A stretch of DNA of 64,000 nt, taken from the NCBI GenBank assembly GCA_035222895.1, contig JAVYIG010000319.1, forward strand, positions 1 to 64,000, written 5' to 3'. The notes under the pieces are model-generated. The model was not told the DNA's origin and did no database searches. It worked only from the letters and a program-made list of their open reading frames with translations. Within the stretch, counting starts at the first letter, position 1; each line of letters begins with the position of its first letter. Both the position numbers and the translations under genes were made by a program. This DNA comes from Strongylocentrotus droebachiensis. Taxonomy: Eukaryota > Echinodermata > Echinoidea > Camarodonta > Strongylocentrotidae. Below are positions 12,056 through 23,160 of the stretch, in pieces.

Positions 12056-14488
12056 TGATATGGGCAGGCAAGCAATGATACAAATATATGATTACATGAT
12101 CTTGGCTATATTGTGCACCTTGTCAAGCAATTGCACATACTTCAATCTTATGAACATGTAAGATAATTCAAAATAATATACAGTCTATTTTTTTGTCTTC
12201 ACTTAACCATTACTCATTCTAATAACATGCTCTACTGTGTTAAAAAATAAATCATACAAACGATTTGATAAATATTTGTTTGATATACAATGTATGTACA
12301 TGAACTATTGTGACAACAATACACATCCATGCAAATTGCATTAATCTTGGGATAATAATGAACTTAAGTATGTAACGTGCAAATGATGGAGAAATAGGAA
12401 AGAAATCGTATGGAACTTAATATTTTATTAGGAAGAATTATAAAGAAAAGACCGAGTGGAGATATATTTCCTCTGACTGTTATATCTTTGCATAATTAAC
12501 ACATGCTTAGTAAACTACATTTTCTTTATATATTACGTTTACTGAAATATGTATAGAGCAAAAAATTACCATATTATGAAAAGGGGGATTGAAGGGACAA
12601 GGATGTTTCCATGGGAACATTTAAAAGTAAGGAGGATAGGGTGGTATTCCCTAAAGCTATATAACATATCTAGATTTATCCTTTTTTTTTTTTTTTTTTT
12701 AATATTGGCCGGGCAGGAAAGTTAGTACTTTTTGTATAATGACAAGGATATAGTGAAAAATATATAAAAAAAGGTTTTTATAATAGGTTAATTATTACAT
12801 TATATGAGGTTAAGAAAGGCAGATAAAAGACAGATAATCAAAGATGAATCTAAGTTTCTATGAAGGTATTGAATAGAAAAAAAGCAAAATTTGGTTGAAG
12901 ATAGAAAGGGTAAGAAAGACAGTAGAGCTTAAGATAAAACGAGGAAAAGGTAAGTGCAAGGAAAAGTTTCTTTATGGCATCAAATGAATATAGAGGAAAT
13001 ATTGATATGCTTTCATGCTTCATTGATTTCACATAAGTAAGAATATGCATGAGAATATGTATATATAAAACCATTCTATTATCATATTTGTATGCTAAAT
13101 ATTCCTCTACATGTATGTTTGTTAATAGTTTTCATTCAGATCTGCATTAGACTCAGCAGACAAATCACACAGCAAATAGACTTGCATCACTCATTTTCCC
13201 ATTAAAACCAGAATACTTGTATGAATATACATGAGTATATTTTACCAAATGAATTATTTGAATTCAAAATCCATGCATGAAATGTAAAGTCGGTGGCAAT
13301 TTGATTGTGACTTGTAATGGACATGGTAAATGTATTACTTGACCCTTTACTACGATCTTCTGAAAATATATCAGGAGCATATCCTATCACAATCGTAAAG
13401 AGCTATGTGGAAGTTATTCTTTGAGATAATTTTCAGACGGTTTTGTATTTTGGTACTACAGCTTGCATCATCCTGATTAAAGTATATACTTCCAATCAAT
13501 GCTAGGTGCTATAAGAGTAGCCGTACAAATATAGGAATATACATTGAATATATTATGTAAGAGTAGTTTGGAGAAAGGTTGGCAAGAGTGGAAGGAGGAA
13601 GGAAGTGCTGGTTATATTTGCATCATTCATATAGCTTGAAAATAGTATAGTAAGATATAGTTTATTTCCTGAGAGTTGAGCGACATTGGCCAATATCCAT
13701 CAAGATAAAACTGGGAAATGGTGCTAGCGAAAAGTGATAAATCAATTTTCAAAGAAACTAACAACGGTATAATCCGCTAAAATATTGGAGAATAGAGGTG
13801 ACCCGACATTCCATTGGAAACATTTTTTTCTGGGCTGTATTTTGTCAGAGCTATTTAGTTACAGTTACCATTGCAATTTGGTATTAGGTTAAGGGTAGGG
13901 TACGGGTTCATATTTGGTACACTGTTTGATCCTTGATTGAAATTAGCAACCCAGTTAGTGCAAAAACTGGCAACAGAGGATTTGTCACCAGATCAAGTGT
14001 TGTAGAACAAAAATAGAGATTGGTCAGAGAAAAAGATACATCTTTTAGTATAACATCATTCCTTGGTTTAATTTTTTTTTTAAGACGGGGAGGGAGATAT
14101 TTTTCTGGGTGAAGTTTTCAATAATCTAACCGCTTAATTTAGGAATACACTTTCATAAGGGAAGGAAAAGCAATATACTAACATGCAGGATTATAGCTTG
14201 GTTAAAAGATACTCAGTAGGGGGAAAAAACCTTAATAGGAGGCGAAGGGGGTACTACTTTGCGTTGATCTATCTAAGTGTGTGCAAACTTTATGAAAAAC
14301 TTCACATACACTCAACTGTTATTCTTTAATGAATATAAAAGTATTCTGAAATACGACAAGGAGTCTTATGGGTGCAATATATATAGAGGGTAAGCGCGTG
14401 GGTACAAAATAAAACTAGCTAGACATTGACAGCTTGGTATATACTAGAGAGCAGGCAAGATGCTGTTTGACATCATTGTTCCTCTTAC

Positions 14489-14827
14489 CCTGGCCTCCGC
14501 CGCCCTGTTGCTCCCTATTCAACCAATCCTTGAAAGAGGGAAAGCAGGAGTCTATACCTGCAATGGTGTTGAAGGACCCTCTGCTACCCCCTCCGCCTAG
14601 TCCTTCCAACCCTCCACCGCTCCTCCGGTTCTCCTCGTGCCCCTGCAGGATCTCGGGGGCAGGGGTAACGTCGCGCCCCGCCATGTCGGGCGAGAACTCG
14701 AGGATGCCCCTGCCGCACTCGTCGTCGTCGCTGGAGTCCAAGGTCGGGATGCTGTTGTGACCGGAGCTCCCCGACTGGTTCTGCGCAAAGTTCATCCGCC
14801 GTGCCGTGGCATCCTTATTAATGACAC
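14489..14827 (-). CDS. KCNH2/6/7-like (ERG): ERG potassium channel, exon H (disordered C-terminal region)
   Basis: A 339-nt exon. The acceptor is TTACTAG at 14828; the donor is CAGG followed by GTAAGA at 14488. It is entered and left in phase 1 and gives residues 579-692. It holds an acidic serine patch (TLDSSDDDECGRG) and Gly-rich linkers (GGGLEGLGGGGSRG). The region is variable in ERG proteins, so its assignment rests on reading frame, splice signals and position. The same frame runs past the donor to a stop at 14415. Failure to splice would therefore give a channel ending SLVYTKLSMSS without the coiled coil. The first 80 nt and the acceptor are duplicated upstream at 14949-15030. Confidence 0.85.
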
Positions 14828-15085
14828 CTAGTAATGGATGGACAACAAGTTGATCAAACATTAAAATTTAAAGTTAATTATAATAATATCCAAAATACAA
14901 GAAGATGGAGCAAAAGAAGGAGTCAAAGAAGGAGTAGAAGAAGAAGGAGCTGTTGTGACCGGAGCTCCCCGACTGGTTCTGGGAAAATTTCATCCGCCGG
15001 GCCGTAGCATCTTTATTAATGACACCTGGTAATGGATGGACAACAAGTTGATAAAATATTATGATCTAAAGTTAGTTATAATAAT
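14751..15085. repeat. Tandem duplication of the exon H acceptor region, period 198 bp
   Basis: gctgttgtgaccggagctcc starts at 14751 and again at 14949. Both copies run through the first part of exon H, its acceptor (cctagtaatgg versus cctggtaatgg) and about 70 bp of intron (acaacaagttgat). The upstream copy still has CCAG before GTGTCATTAATAAAGATGCT. It reads in the same frame for about 27 codons, then enters a purine-repeat spacer instead of the rest of the exon. Confidence 0.9.
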
Positions 15086-15747
15086 ATGAAAAATACAAGA
15101 ATATGGAGCAGAAGACGAAGAAGAAGAAGAAGAAGAAGAAGAAAAAGAAGAAGACGAAGAAGACGAAGAAGAAGAAGACGAAGAAGACGAAGAAGAAGAA
15201 GACGAAGAAGAAGACAAAGACGAAGAAGAAGAAGAAGAAGAAGACGACGAAGAAGAAGAAGAAGAAGAAGACGAAGAAGAAGAAGAAGACGAAGAAGACG
15301 AAGAAGAAGACGAAGACGAAGAAGAAGAAGAAAACGAAGATGAAGACGAAGAAGAAGAAGAAGAGGAAGAAAAAGAAGAAAAAAAAGAAGAAGAAGGAGA
15401 AGAAGAAGAACAAAATAAAATATAATAAAGAACAGTTTCTTTATAAATTTACTCTAAATACCTGTGCATTGTCGGCACATATCACATTTATTTGAAGGCT
15501 TCTGAAAAAACAAGTGGAAAACATACAAAAATTCCTTTAAAAAATCAACAATCGAACAAAGCAAAACAAAGCACCAAATCTAATCAGTTTGTAAAATTTA
15601 AAGTTAATTAAGATCTCCTTGATTCCTAAATACCTGAGAAATGTGCAAACGCAAATCTTAACAATTTTCCTATCAACATATCAATTTCTAGTAGAAAAAG
15701 GAAGGGGATTTTAAGCAAAGAAGGTAAAGATACTGTACCAATCTCAC
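15086..15747 (-). other. ERG intron G-H, remainder
   Basis: The donor of exon G is at 15747. Most of this stretch is the GAA/GAC repeat. The rest, about 15425-15747, is AT-rich with no recognised exon. Confidence 0.75.
15105..15412. repeat. (GAA/GAC)n repeat of about 300 bp
   Basis: Plus-strand gaa units interrupted mainly by gac, with very few pyrimidines other than those C bases. The ERG transcript carries the complementary TTC/GTC strand. Open frames of poly-Arg, poly-Lys or poly-Phe are repeat products. The tract directly follows the duplicated exon H copy. Confidence 0.97.
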
Positions 15748-15862
15748 TTTTTGGCGTGTATTTGAAATCATTTGGCTTTTCTCTTTCGTCGTGGAGCACT
15801 GTGTCTGGAATCTTGCAAGTTTTAATCTCCGGTTCTGGGTCTTTTCCTAATGCAGCATGTTC
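15748..15862 (-). CDS. KCNH2/6/7-like (ERG): ERG potassium channel, exon G
   Basis: A 115-nt exon after the acceptor TTTCTCTCTAG at 15863, entered in phase 0. It leaves in phase 1 at the donor GTGAGA (15747). It encodes residues 541-579 (EHAALGKDPEPEIKTCKIPD and following), just after the cyclic-nucleotide-binding homology domain. Nothing in it is conserved enough to recognise alone. It is accepted because its acceptor has a good pyrimidine tract and its phases fit both neighbours exactly. A weaker donor (GTACAG) lies nine bases further on but would break the frame into exon H. Confidence 0.78.
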
Positions 15863-16300
15863 CTAGAGAGAAAGCAATGTATTTCAGAGAAAGGTATTAT
15901 ATACATATTATTACTACATATATCATATATATCATATATATCATATATATATCACATATATCACATATTTCATATGTATATTTATATCATGATCATAGTT
16001 TTGACATCAGGCGTATGGTATGAATGGATGCACTATAGCAAAACATCTTGACAGCTATAATAATTCATATTTTTGGACTTGGGCTCCACGCGTTATCTAG
16101 TCTATTTAACAAGACGTTTAGCTGTTCCCTTTTAGAACGCATATGAATATCAAAACTCTTTATAGAAGTAGTATTTGAAGCTCATTTTTTAAATACAGCA
16201 TAGCCACATGAAACTGCAATACTCCTGTTCATTGGTGTCTATTCATTATGCCAATCGCAATCACCAGGATTTGTGATAACCGGCACTCATGACACTGTAT

Positions 16301-16460
16301 GGGCCCTGTCTTACAAAGAGTTGCAATTGATCCAAATCGATCGCAAATTCTCAAATCAATCACAAGTTTGCAGTCTCCTATCTCTTATGTACATAGCTGC
16401 GATCAATATCAATCGCAAATAAGTTGCGATTGATATCAACTCTTTATAAGACGGGCCCCT
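16301..16460. mobile_element. MITE beside the exon F donor
   Basis: The left end gggccctgtcttacaaagag plus ttgcaattga is an inverted match of the right end tgatatcaactctttataag plus acgggccc. The interior is built from atcgcaa/ttgcgat words. No coding capacity. Its end lies about 40 bp from the exon F splice donor. Confidence 0.75.
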
Positions 16461-16502
16461 GGATGCATTTTATGGGAAAGGCCGGTCCAGAGCGGGACTT
16501 AC

Positions 16503-16696
16503 ATCTCTGAGTTCAAAGGTTATTTCTAGATTCTTGGTGAACTGTTCGGCAAACTCTGGGTACATCTCCAGGACTTCCAAAAGGTCATCTCTTAGGATCT
16601 TGTGGAGGTCACAGTATGTCAGGGCGCGTACGTTGCATTTGGACTTGCCGACGATTTCGTGTTCACAAATGTTCTCCCCAAACACATCGTCTTTAC
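16503..16696 (-). CDS. KCNH2/6/7-like (ERG): ERG potassium channel, exon F (end of CNBHD)
   Basis: A 194-nt exon, acceptor TTTCATCATCAG at 16697, donor GTAAGT at 16502, in phase 1 and out in phase 0. It encodes residues 476-540: [20 protein letters not shown], then [20 protein letters not shown] and [21 protein letters not shown]. This is the second half of the cyclic-nucleotide-binding homology domain with the typical [14 protein letters not shown] stretch. In ERG channels this domain does not bind cyclic nucleotide usefully and acts in gating and assembly (family knowledge). Confidence 0.97.
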
Positions 16697-17221
16697 CTGA
16701 TGATGAAAGTAACCAATAAACACACAGATAAGTCACTATCATTTGTTACACAATTGTATTCTGCCTGTAGTGGAGAATATACCAGAAGTACATTCCCAAG
16801 ACAAATAAATTTTAAAATTCTCACAATTACACAGTGATTGCTGTATTCAAATCAATTAACAACTCCAGTTAATAGGTTTCTGAAGGCATGCTCTACAAGA
16901 TATAAGCCAATAATTCAGTACACAGGAAATATTGTACTATTTGATTGTGTTTGTATGTGCATACATTACAGATCAATATAGCTTTAGACCCAACAAAATA
17001 ATAATGTGGCATGGAATTTAGTATTTTGAACAACTATTACAAAACACATGAACATTTACATGTGTAAATCTACATGACTTAAAAAAAATGTATTTTACAA
17101 GAATCCATTACCTTCCTCTCAAAAGTTAGGATTACAATTTGACGGATACTACACATCCGCAGAATTTTAAAGGACAGAGAAAACCGAAAATTTGATATCA
17201 AAACATAAAAGTTTCTGTTTG

Positions 17222-17450
17222 TAAATGATAATAATGATACTCCGCTTTTACATAGCGCTTAACACAAATGTCTCTTAAGCACTTTACAGATATACTATTA
17301 CCCCGGTCATTGGGTTCAATACTTGCCCGCACACACACAGACTGTGTAGACAATCTCCACTCCCTGGGGAGCATTCGAGCCAGGCGTTACTTGATGCTTA
17401 AAACTGTTTGACCAACAATAAGGGTCGCATCCTACCAGGTACACATTTGA
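17222..17450. repeat. Dispersed repeat of the 'tagcgctt ... ccaggtac' type
   Basis: It opens with aatgataataatgatactcc and gcttttacatagcgctt, and ends with cctaccaggtacacatttga. A shorter relative of the opening (tgtatagtgcatatcac) lies at about 32830-32900. Such repeats are common in marine invertebrate genomes; the class is not determined. Confidence 0.5.
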
Positions 17451-18047
17451 TACCGTAAATCTCTGTGTATAAGGCGCACTTTTTTGCCGCCAAAAAAAAT
17501 TGAAAGTCGGGGGTTCGCCTTTTTTTTTTTTTAGTTTCGATTTATGGCGCTATGCCTGGCAATGTCTCCCAGCTCAGTAATCAGTGTGTTGACTCACCAC
17601 TCGGAAACTACAACAACACTCAAATTTGTCTGTCATCTTGGTTTGAAAGTTATCTTACTTATAGATCTAAATATGTAGTTTATAACAATAATTCCTCAAA
17701 TATCTTTCTCTATAATTATGGTGTACCACAAGGTGCACCATTGGTACCATATGTACTCTTTTGTTTTTAATTTACATTAATGATCTTACACATTCTTCTA
17801 AAAACGACATTGTTACTATTATTTGTGACAAGTTCACAAGCACAAATCATCACCTTCAACTGCACCTCGATGTAAAATTAAGGTCCTTCCCCGCGTGGGT
17901 TTTCGGCAACAAAACAACAACACCAACAACAAAAAACGATTTTTTTTTTTTTTATTTTTTTTTTTTTATTTTTTTTTTTTTTTTCCTTCCCCAAAATTGG
18001 GGTGCGCCTTATACACAGGTGCGCCTTATACACAGAGATTTACGGTA
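17451..18047. mobile_element. Terminal-inverted-repeat element of about 597 bp
   Basis: The left end taccgtaaatctctgtgtat plus aaggcgcac is the exact inverted complement of the right end. The right end also carries a second copy of gtgcgccttatacacag. The interior contains a reverse transcriptase remnant (17545-17930) and a long interrupted T-tract (17940-17986). No transposase is present, so it is non-autonomous. Confidence 0.8.
17545..17930 (+). pseudogene. Non-LTR retrotransposon reverse transcriptase fragment
   Basis: Two adjoining frames give WFESYLTYRSKYVVYNNN...YGVPQGAPLVPYVLF (frame ending 17770) and FLIYINDLTHSS (from 17761). This is the conserved RT block containing the GVPQG motif and FLIYINDL, split by a frameshift near 17757. 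The catalytic YxDD region is not preserved downstream. It is a dead fragment of a jockey/CR1-like LINE, carried inside the inverted-repeat element. Confidence 0.75.
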
Positions 18048-18117
18048 CCTATTGTCTAACTTAAGACTACACCACTGCAAATACAAAGCACTTTTGGTCA
18101 TAATATTTCTGACTCAC

Positions 18118-18370
18118 CTAGAATGGCTAGGACCACATCTTCTCTCAGGATTTCAATGGAGCCCCTGGAAATAAAGTAAAGCGCCCTCAACACGTCCCCA
18201 CGATGGATGAGGGTGTCGCCCGGTGGCGCGTGAGTGGTCTTGAACTTCATAGAGAGAGCCCTGAGGCAGCCAGGACTGGCCCCCTTGAATGCTGGACTGT
18301 TGTTGAGAAGATTGCGGTTGAGGTGGAGGCAAATGTCCGCTTGAAGACACTCTGGAAAACTCTTCAAGAC
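18118..18370 (-). CDS. KCNH2/6/7-like (ERG): ERG potassium channel, exon E (C-linker / CNBHD)
   Basis: A 253-nt exon, acceptor TTTTCTATCAAG at 18371, donor GTGAGT at 18117, phase 0 in and phase 1 out. It encodes residues 392-476: [20 protein letters not shown], then [20 protein letters not shown] and [18 protein letters not shown]. This is the end of the C-linker and the beta-roll of the cyclic-nucleotide-binding homology domain, very close to vertebrate ERG. Its acceptor and first 32 coding bases are repeated in tandem into the intron. Confidence 0.97.
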
Positions 18371-18720
18371 CTTGATAGAAAAGAGAAAGAGAGGTTTCGG
18401 TCAAGTTGAGATCAGGATAATTAAGAAAGATCTACACTTTGAAAAGTCAAAAGAAAACACCTTGCCAGGTTCTCATGCTTGAAGACACTCTGGGAAACAC
18501 TTGAGGACCTTGATAGAAAATAGAAGAAAAAAGATGTTTCAGTTAAATTGAGATCAGGATAATTAGGAGAGATCTTCACTTGAACGATTAAAAAGAAAAC
18601 ACCTTACTAGGTCTTTATGAAAGAAAACAAAGAGACAGAGTAAGAAAGGGTTTGCTTAAAGCTGTTTGGGAAACACTTCTAGACCTTGAGAAAAAGAGAA
18701 ATCAAAGACGATTTAGTCAA
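18339..18720. repeat. Tandem copies of the exon E acceptor region, period about 138-177 bp
   Basis: gcttgaagacactctgg starts at 18339 (exon E itself) and 18477. A more diverged gcttaaagctgtttggg starts at 18654, and a possible fourth copy near 18886. Each continues through the acceptor-like string accttgatagaaaa. On the minus strand the second copy still reads CTATCAAG, then VLKCFPECLQA followed by TGA. Confidence 0.88.
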
Positions 18721-19589
18721 TCTGATGGAGGTTTTCTTTTAATGTACATTTCCATATAAAATGTAAGAAAGATATGCCTTTCTGGAGCAATCCTTAGACA
18801 TGGTAATAAAGAAACAGATTAAAGGTGAAGGTCAAATCATGCTTTGCATAAAGAACTTTTTAACACGAAATTCATTAAGGATTTGCTTGAAGAAACTTAA
18901 GATACTTAAGATCTGGGAGCAAAGAGAAAGATGATTACCGGTAGGTAATTAAATAAAAGACAAACAAACCTAAAATGGCTTTGTAATCATCTATGTAGAA
19001 TTTAATACTCAAATTACCTCATTAAAAAGTAGAAGGCAACTTTCAAATTATATAGGTATGAAGACAATTCCAGGTTCATGAATTTCAAATGACTTTCAAA
19101 ACAGGTCTTGGAAAAAACAAAGTAGTCCGCAAAGCTGCCACTTTCAGCAGATCTATAAAATTCTTCCTTTATTTTTCCGGAGAAGTGTTTATTTTGTCAG
19201 CCCTTGTGGAAAAGCTCTCATACCCACTTCTAACGATTTCTAATTCAACAGTCTCCTCGTTGCCCCACTTCTGTGACGTCCATTACTTCCCAACTCCTAT
19301 CCATTTCTGTCATCTTTTCTTCTTCTCTTCTTCTCTTTGCTCAAGTGTCAATACCCCTCTTCCGCTTTCATCTATTTTACTTTGCATTCATACAAACTAT
19401 TCAACCATTTCCAATTTTTGTAAAAACTTATTTAGTGTGAAATTACTGGATACTGTTATAAATCAGATACAATGGGAACCCATTCATTTCTATTTACTTA
19501 TCTCTCCTTCTTCTATGACTACAAAGTATATATCTAGCACCACAAATTGTTGAAAGACACAAAGAATATCCAGCTAACTAACAAAACAT

Positions 19590-19982
19590 CTCATTTTGCT
19601 TCCTCTTTCTTTTGCTTTTTCTTTTTTGTTGCTCTCATTCCTTCCATTCTTTCCTCTTATTTCCTTTCTTTACCCTTCTCAGTTTATCTCCCTATCTTTT
19701 CTGCAAATTTCTTTCTTTCTTTCTTTTTACTCTGTCCATGTCTCTTTCTGTCTTGATCTTTCGCTGTACAATGTATCTCTTTCAGTTTGTCTCTCTCTCC
19801 CTATCCCTGTGTCTCCATTTGAGTGTGGGTGCATGTGAGTGTGTGATTTCTCTTTCTTTCTTTAGTATCTTCCTTAACATGTTCTCCACCATCTCTTTTA
19901 ACTTTCTCTTTCTCCATCTCTCTCTATCTCTCTCTCTCTCTCTCACTCATGTTTACTCAGTGTCTCAATCTCTGTCTGTCTG

Positions 19983-20013
<31 letters not shown>

Positions 20014-20042
20014 GTGTCTCTCTCTCTCTCTCTCTCTCTCTA
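19590..20042. repeat. Pyrimidine-rich tract ending in (TC)n
   Basis: About 450 bp of tct/ctc-rich sequence that becomes nearly pure (TC)n with tgtc interruptions from 19915. The several Ser/Leu/Phe-rich open frames across it are repeat products. Confidence 0.9.
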
Positions 20043-20844
20043 ACATGCCTTTCAGACATTCCAGGGGTACAGGTGAAATGGAGGAGAACCGGCTTAGAGC
20101 ACTCGGGACGTGACAAATACGAGATGAAATCCAACCCCCTCTCAAAGCTCATGAAATTCAGAGTGGTACTGGTAGTGCCCCGAACATTGCATCACCGTGC
20201 AGAGACAAAAACACACCAGTCCTTCACCTTTCCTTGCTGCAACTGTTCTTACAGCTGACCCCTCATTCATACTGCCAACATTCATTGTATAGCTGTACAA
20301 AAACCATATAGCCATGTATATGATAAGATGTTTTTTTCTTTCTAGTCTGAACACAGCATAATGAAACGTTACAAAAAAAATCATGGTTCTGTTTTCATCC
20401 GACAGTCGACATACAAAGCATAACTGAGTGTATAAATATAACTGGGCAGGGCTTATCGTGAGTGAGTGAGCAATGCTGATTGGACAGCTGTTATATGAAC
20501 TGACTTCTTTAAAACTGGCTTTTTGCTATGATTTTTCATTATTTTATGTTGTCATTCAATGTGTACGCCTTTTTAACTAAAGAATGAAAACTGGCATCCT
20601 TGATTATAGCCCGGGTAAACAAAAACAATTTGTGCATATTTTACTTCCCTTTCCATACCTCCTTCTCTCAGAGCTGCCATTGGCATCATGGACATACATT
20701 TTCAAAATATACCACATTAATATTCACATACTGAGCTAATCTCTGTTTATTAAGAGTAAAAAGAACTCCCTTGCAGATTTCAACAACTTTTTATCTACAC
20801 GGCCTTGATTGAAACCAGTCTTTAACGGTTTCAGGCTTTTACCG

Positions 20845-20880
20845 TATATAAATAAAATAAACTCAAACTCAAACTCAATA
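20845..20880 (+). repeat. LINE-like 3' tail with (CTCAAA)n
   Basis: ataaataaaataaactcaaa followed by two more ctcaaa units. This is typical of the short tandem tail that ends many non-LTR retrotransposons. No coding remnant is attached. Confidence 0.4.
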
Positions 20881-21187
20881 AAGCAAACAAAATCTAATGC
20901 ATGGAAATCTAAAAGATATCTGGTAGTGAGAATGAAGCAAATGGGAGAATTATTCAAGAAATTCTAAGCTGTATTGAAGCTGAATCTAAAATAGACTGGA
21001 GACTGCTTTTCTCCCCATTACAAAACCCAGCTGGAATACCACGTCTCACACGCAATCTCCTCAGATACCTTAATCCTATCATTGCAATATGCGGCCTCCT
21101 CATCCAAATTTCATTCATTTAGACTCCAGCAATACATTCTTTTTGTTGTCATCGTCGTTGTCATCATCATCATCATCACCATTCTTA

Positions 21188-22045
<858 letters not shown>

Positions 22046-22445
22046 ATCCTATCAACATCACACAGATCGAGAAGATTTTCTCCGCGTTGGTGTTCGGGGA
22101 GACGTTGCCGAAGCCGACGCTGGTGAGACTGCTGAACGTGAAGTAGAGCGCCGTAATGTACTTGGACTTGATGGTGGGCCCACTACTGGTGACATTGTCC
22201 ACGTAATACTGGTGCGTCTCGTTGGCAAGGTGATCCAGCCACCCGATCTGATGCTCGAGTTGCTCTCGCTCTGCCGAGCCGATCGCGTACCAGATGCACG
22301 CCAGCCAGTGGGCTATCAGGGCAAAGGTTGCCATGAGGAGGAGGAGGACGGCCGCCCCGTACTCCGAGTAACGGTCCAGCTTCCGGGCGACTCGCACCAG
22401 GCGGAGAAGACGCGCTGTTTTTAAAAGGCCTATGAGAGTTGTTGA
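22046..22445 (-). CDS. KCNH2/6/7-like (ERG): ERG potassium channel, exon C (S4, S5, pore, start of S6)
   Basis: A 400-nt exon, acceptor CTGTCTCTTGCAG at 22446, donor GTAAGT at 22045, phase 0 in and phase 1 out. It encodes residues 192-325. The S4 voltage sensor is [20 protein letters not shown] with regularly spaced Arg/Lys. S5 is at about 222-247 ([20 protein letters not shown]). The pore helix and filter are [19 protein letters not shown], with the ERG-type filter SVGFGN at 300-305. Ser307 matches the outer-pore serine (hERG S631) needed for fast inactivation in vertebrates. The turret (about 248-290) is diverged, with possible N-glycosylation sites (NET, NVT). Confidence 0.99.
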
Positions 22446-22690
22446 CTGCAAGAGACAGAGTATATCAAGAGAAAATTAACAGAATAAAAGGTTAAATTTC
22501 AGAGATGGCTGTTTCATATAGAAGTGTATATAAAAACCCATTAAAGACGGGCAGTTATTAGAAGGCCTATAAGCTAGTTGTTGACTACAAGATAAAATAA
22601 TTAGAATAAAAGGTTAAATTTCAGAGATGGATGTTTCATATAGAGATGTATATAAAAACTCATTGATGAAAAAGACAAAGATATACAGTG
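22427..22690. repeat. Tandem duplication of the exon C acceptor region, period about 136 bp
   Basis: aggcctatgagagttgttga (22427, exon C start) is followed by an intron copy, aggcctataagctagttgtt plus gactacaag, at 22563. Both continue into ggttaaatttcagagatgg and tgtttcatatag. A weak third copy (attgctgactacacacaca) begins near 22755. In the second copy the acceptor CTGCAAG word reads CTACAAG, so the exact AG context is altered. Confidence 0.85.
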
Positions 22691-22929
22691 ACACTGTGAA
22701 GGACAAAGGGTATATTGTAAGAAACAGGTGGTTCAAGAGAAATCTGTGAGGGTCATTGCTGACTACACACACAAGACAATCAGAAAAATATAATTGAAGG
22801 GTCAGGGTGAAATTAAACACCTGTATACCCATCTACTTGATCTATACAAAAATACTGATTTTACCAAAATCTATCAAATATCATTAAAGATACACATGTT
22901 TCAGCCTTTCCCCATTTGTTGTTCACCTA

Positions 22930-23150
22930 AACTTAAAATATAATAATATATTAGAGGGTTCTTGTATGGTGCTCTCGCACTTCAAGGAATTAATTCCTGC
23001 CAGGTACCCATTTATCCCACCTGGGTCGAGTGTGACAGATGTAGATCAATGTCTTGCCAAAGGACAATAGTGCTGTGGCTGGACTAGAACTGCGGGCCAT
23101 GTGATCCCAGTCCAGTGATTTATCCACTAGACCAATACTTCTTAGCATAA
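22930..23150 (-). mobile_element. tRNA-derived SINE
   Basis: On the minus strand the sequence begins TTGGTCTAGTGGATAAATCA (A-box-like) and has GCAGTTCTAGTCC about 30 bases later (B-box-like). It then runs through the tail words CCTTTGGCAAGACATTGATC, GACCCAGGTGGGATAAATGG and GTACCTGGCAGGAATTAATT. This head-plus-tail layout is that of a Pol III SINE. It does not fold as a functional tRNA. Confidence 0.7.
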
Positions 23151-23160
23151 ATTATTGTTT

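Larger units (their letters stand above)
9577..14488 (-). other. ERG intron between exons H and I
   Basis: A 4.9-kb intron with donor GTAAGA at 14488 and acceptor CAG at 9577. It contains two tandem duplications (10567 and 11788), an (AG)n tract, a C-tract near 11205 and a T-tract near 12682. No further exon was recognised. Confidence 0.8.
16697..18117 (-). other. ERG intron E-F
   Basis: A 1.4-kb intron. Its upstream two thirds are occupied by a dispersed repeat (17222-17450) and a terminal-inverted-repeat element with an embedded reverse transcriptase remnant (17451-18047). 16697-17221 is AT-rich and unremarkable. Confidence 0.8.

Noticed and set aside
14949-15085. Second functional exon H
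   Set aside because: It lacks the rest of the exon and any good donor, so it is treated as a partial duplicate.
15072-15495. Open frames of poly-Arg, poly-Lys and poly-Phe
   Set aside because: Produced by the GAA/GAC repeat in three frames.
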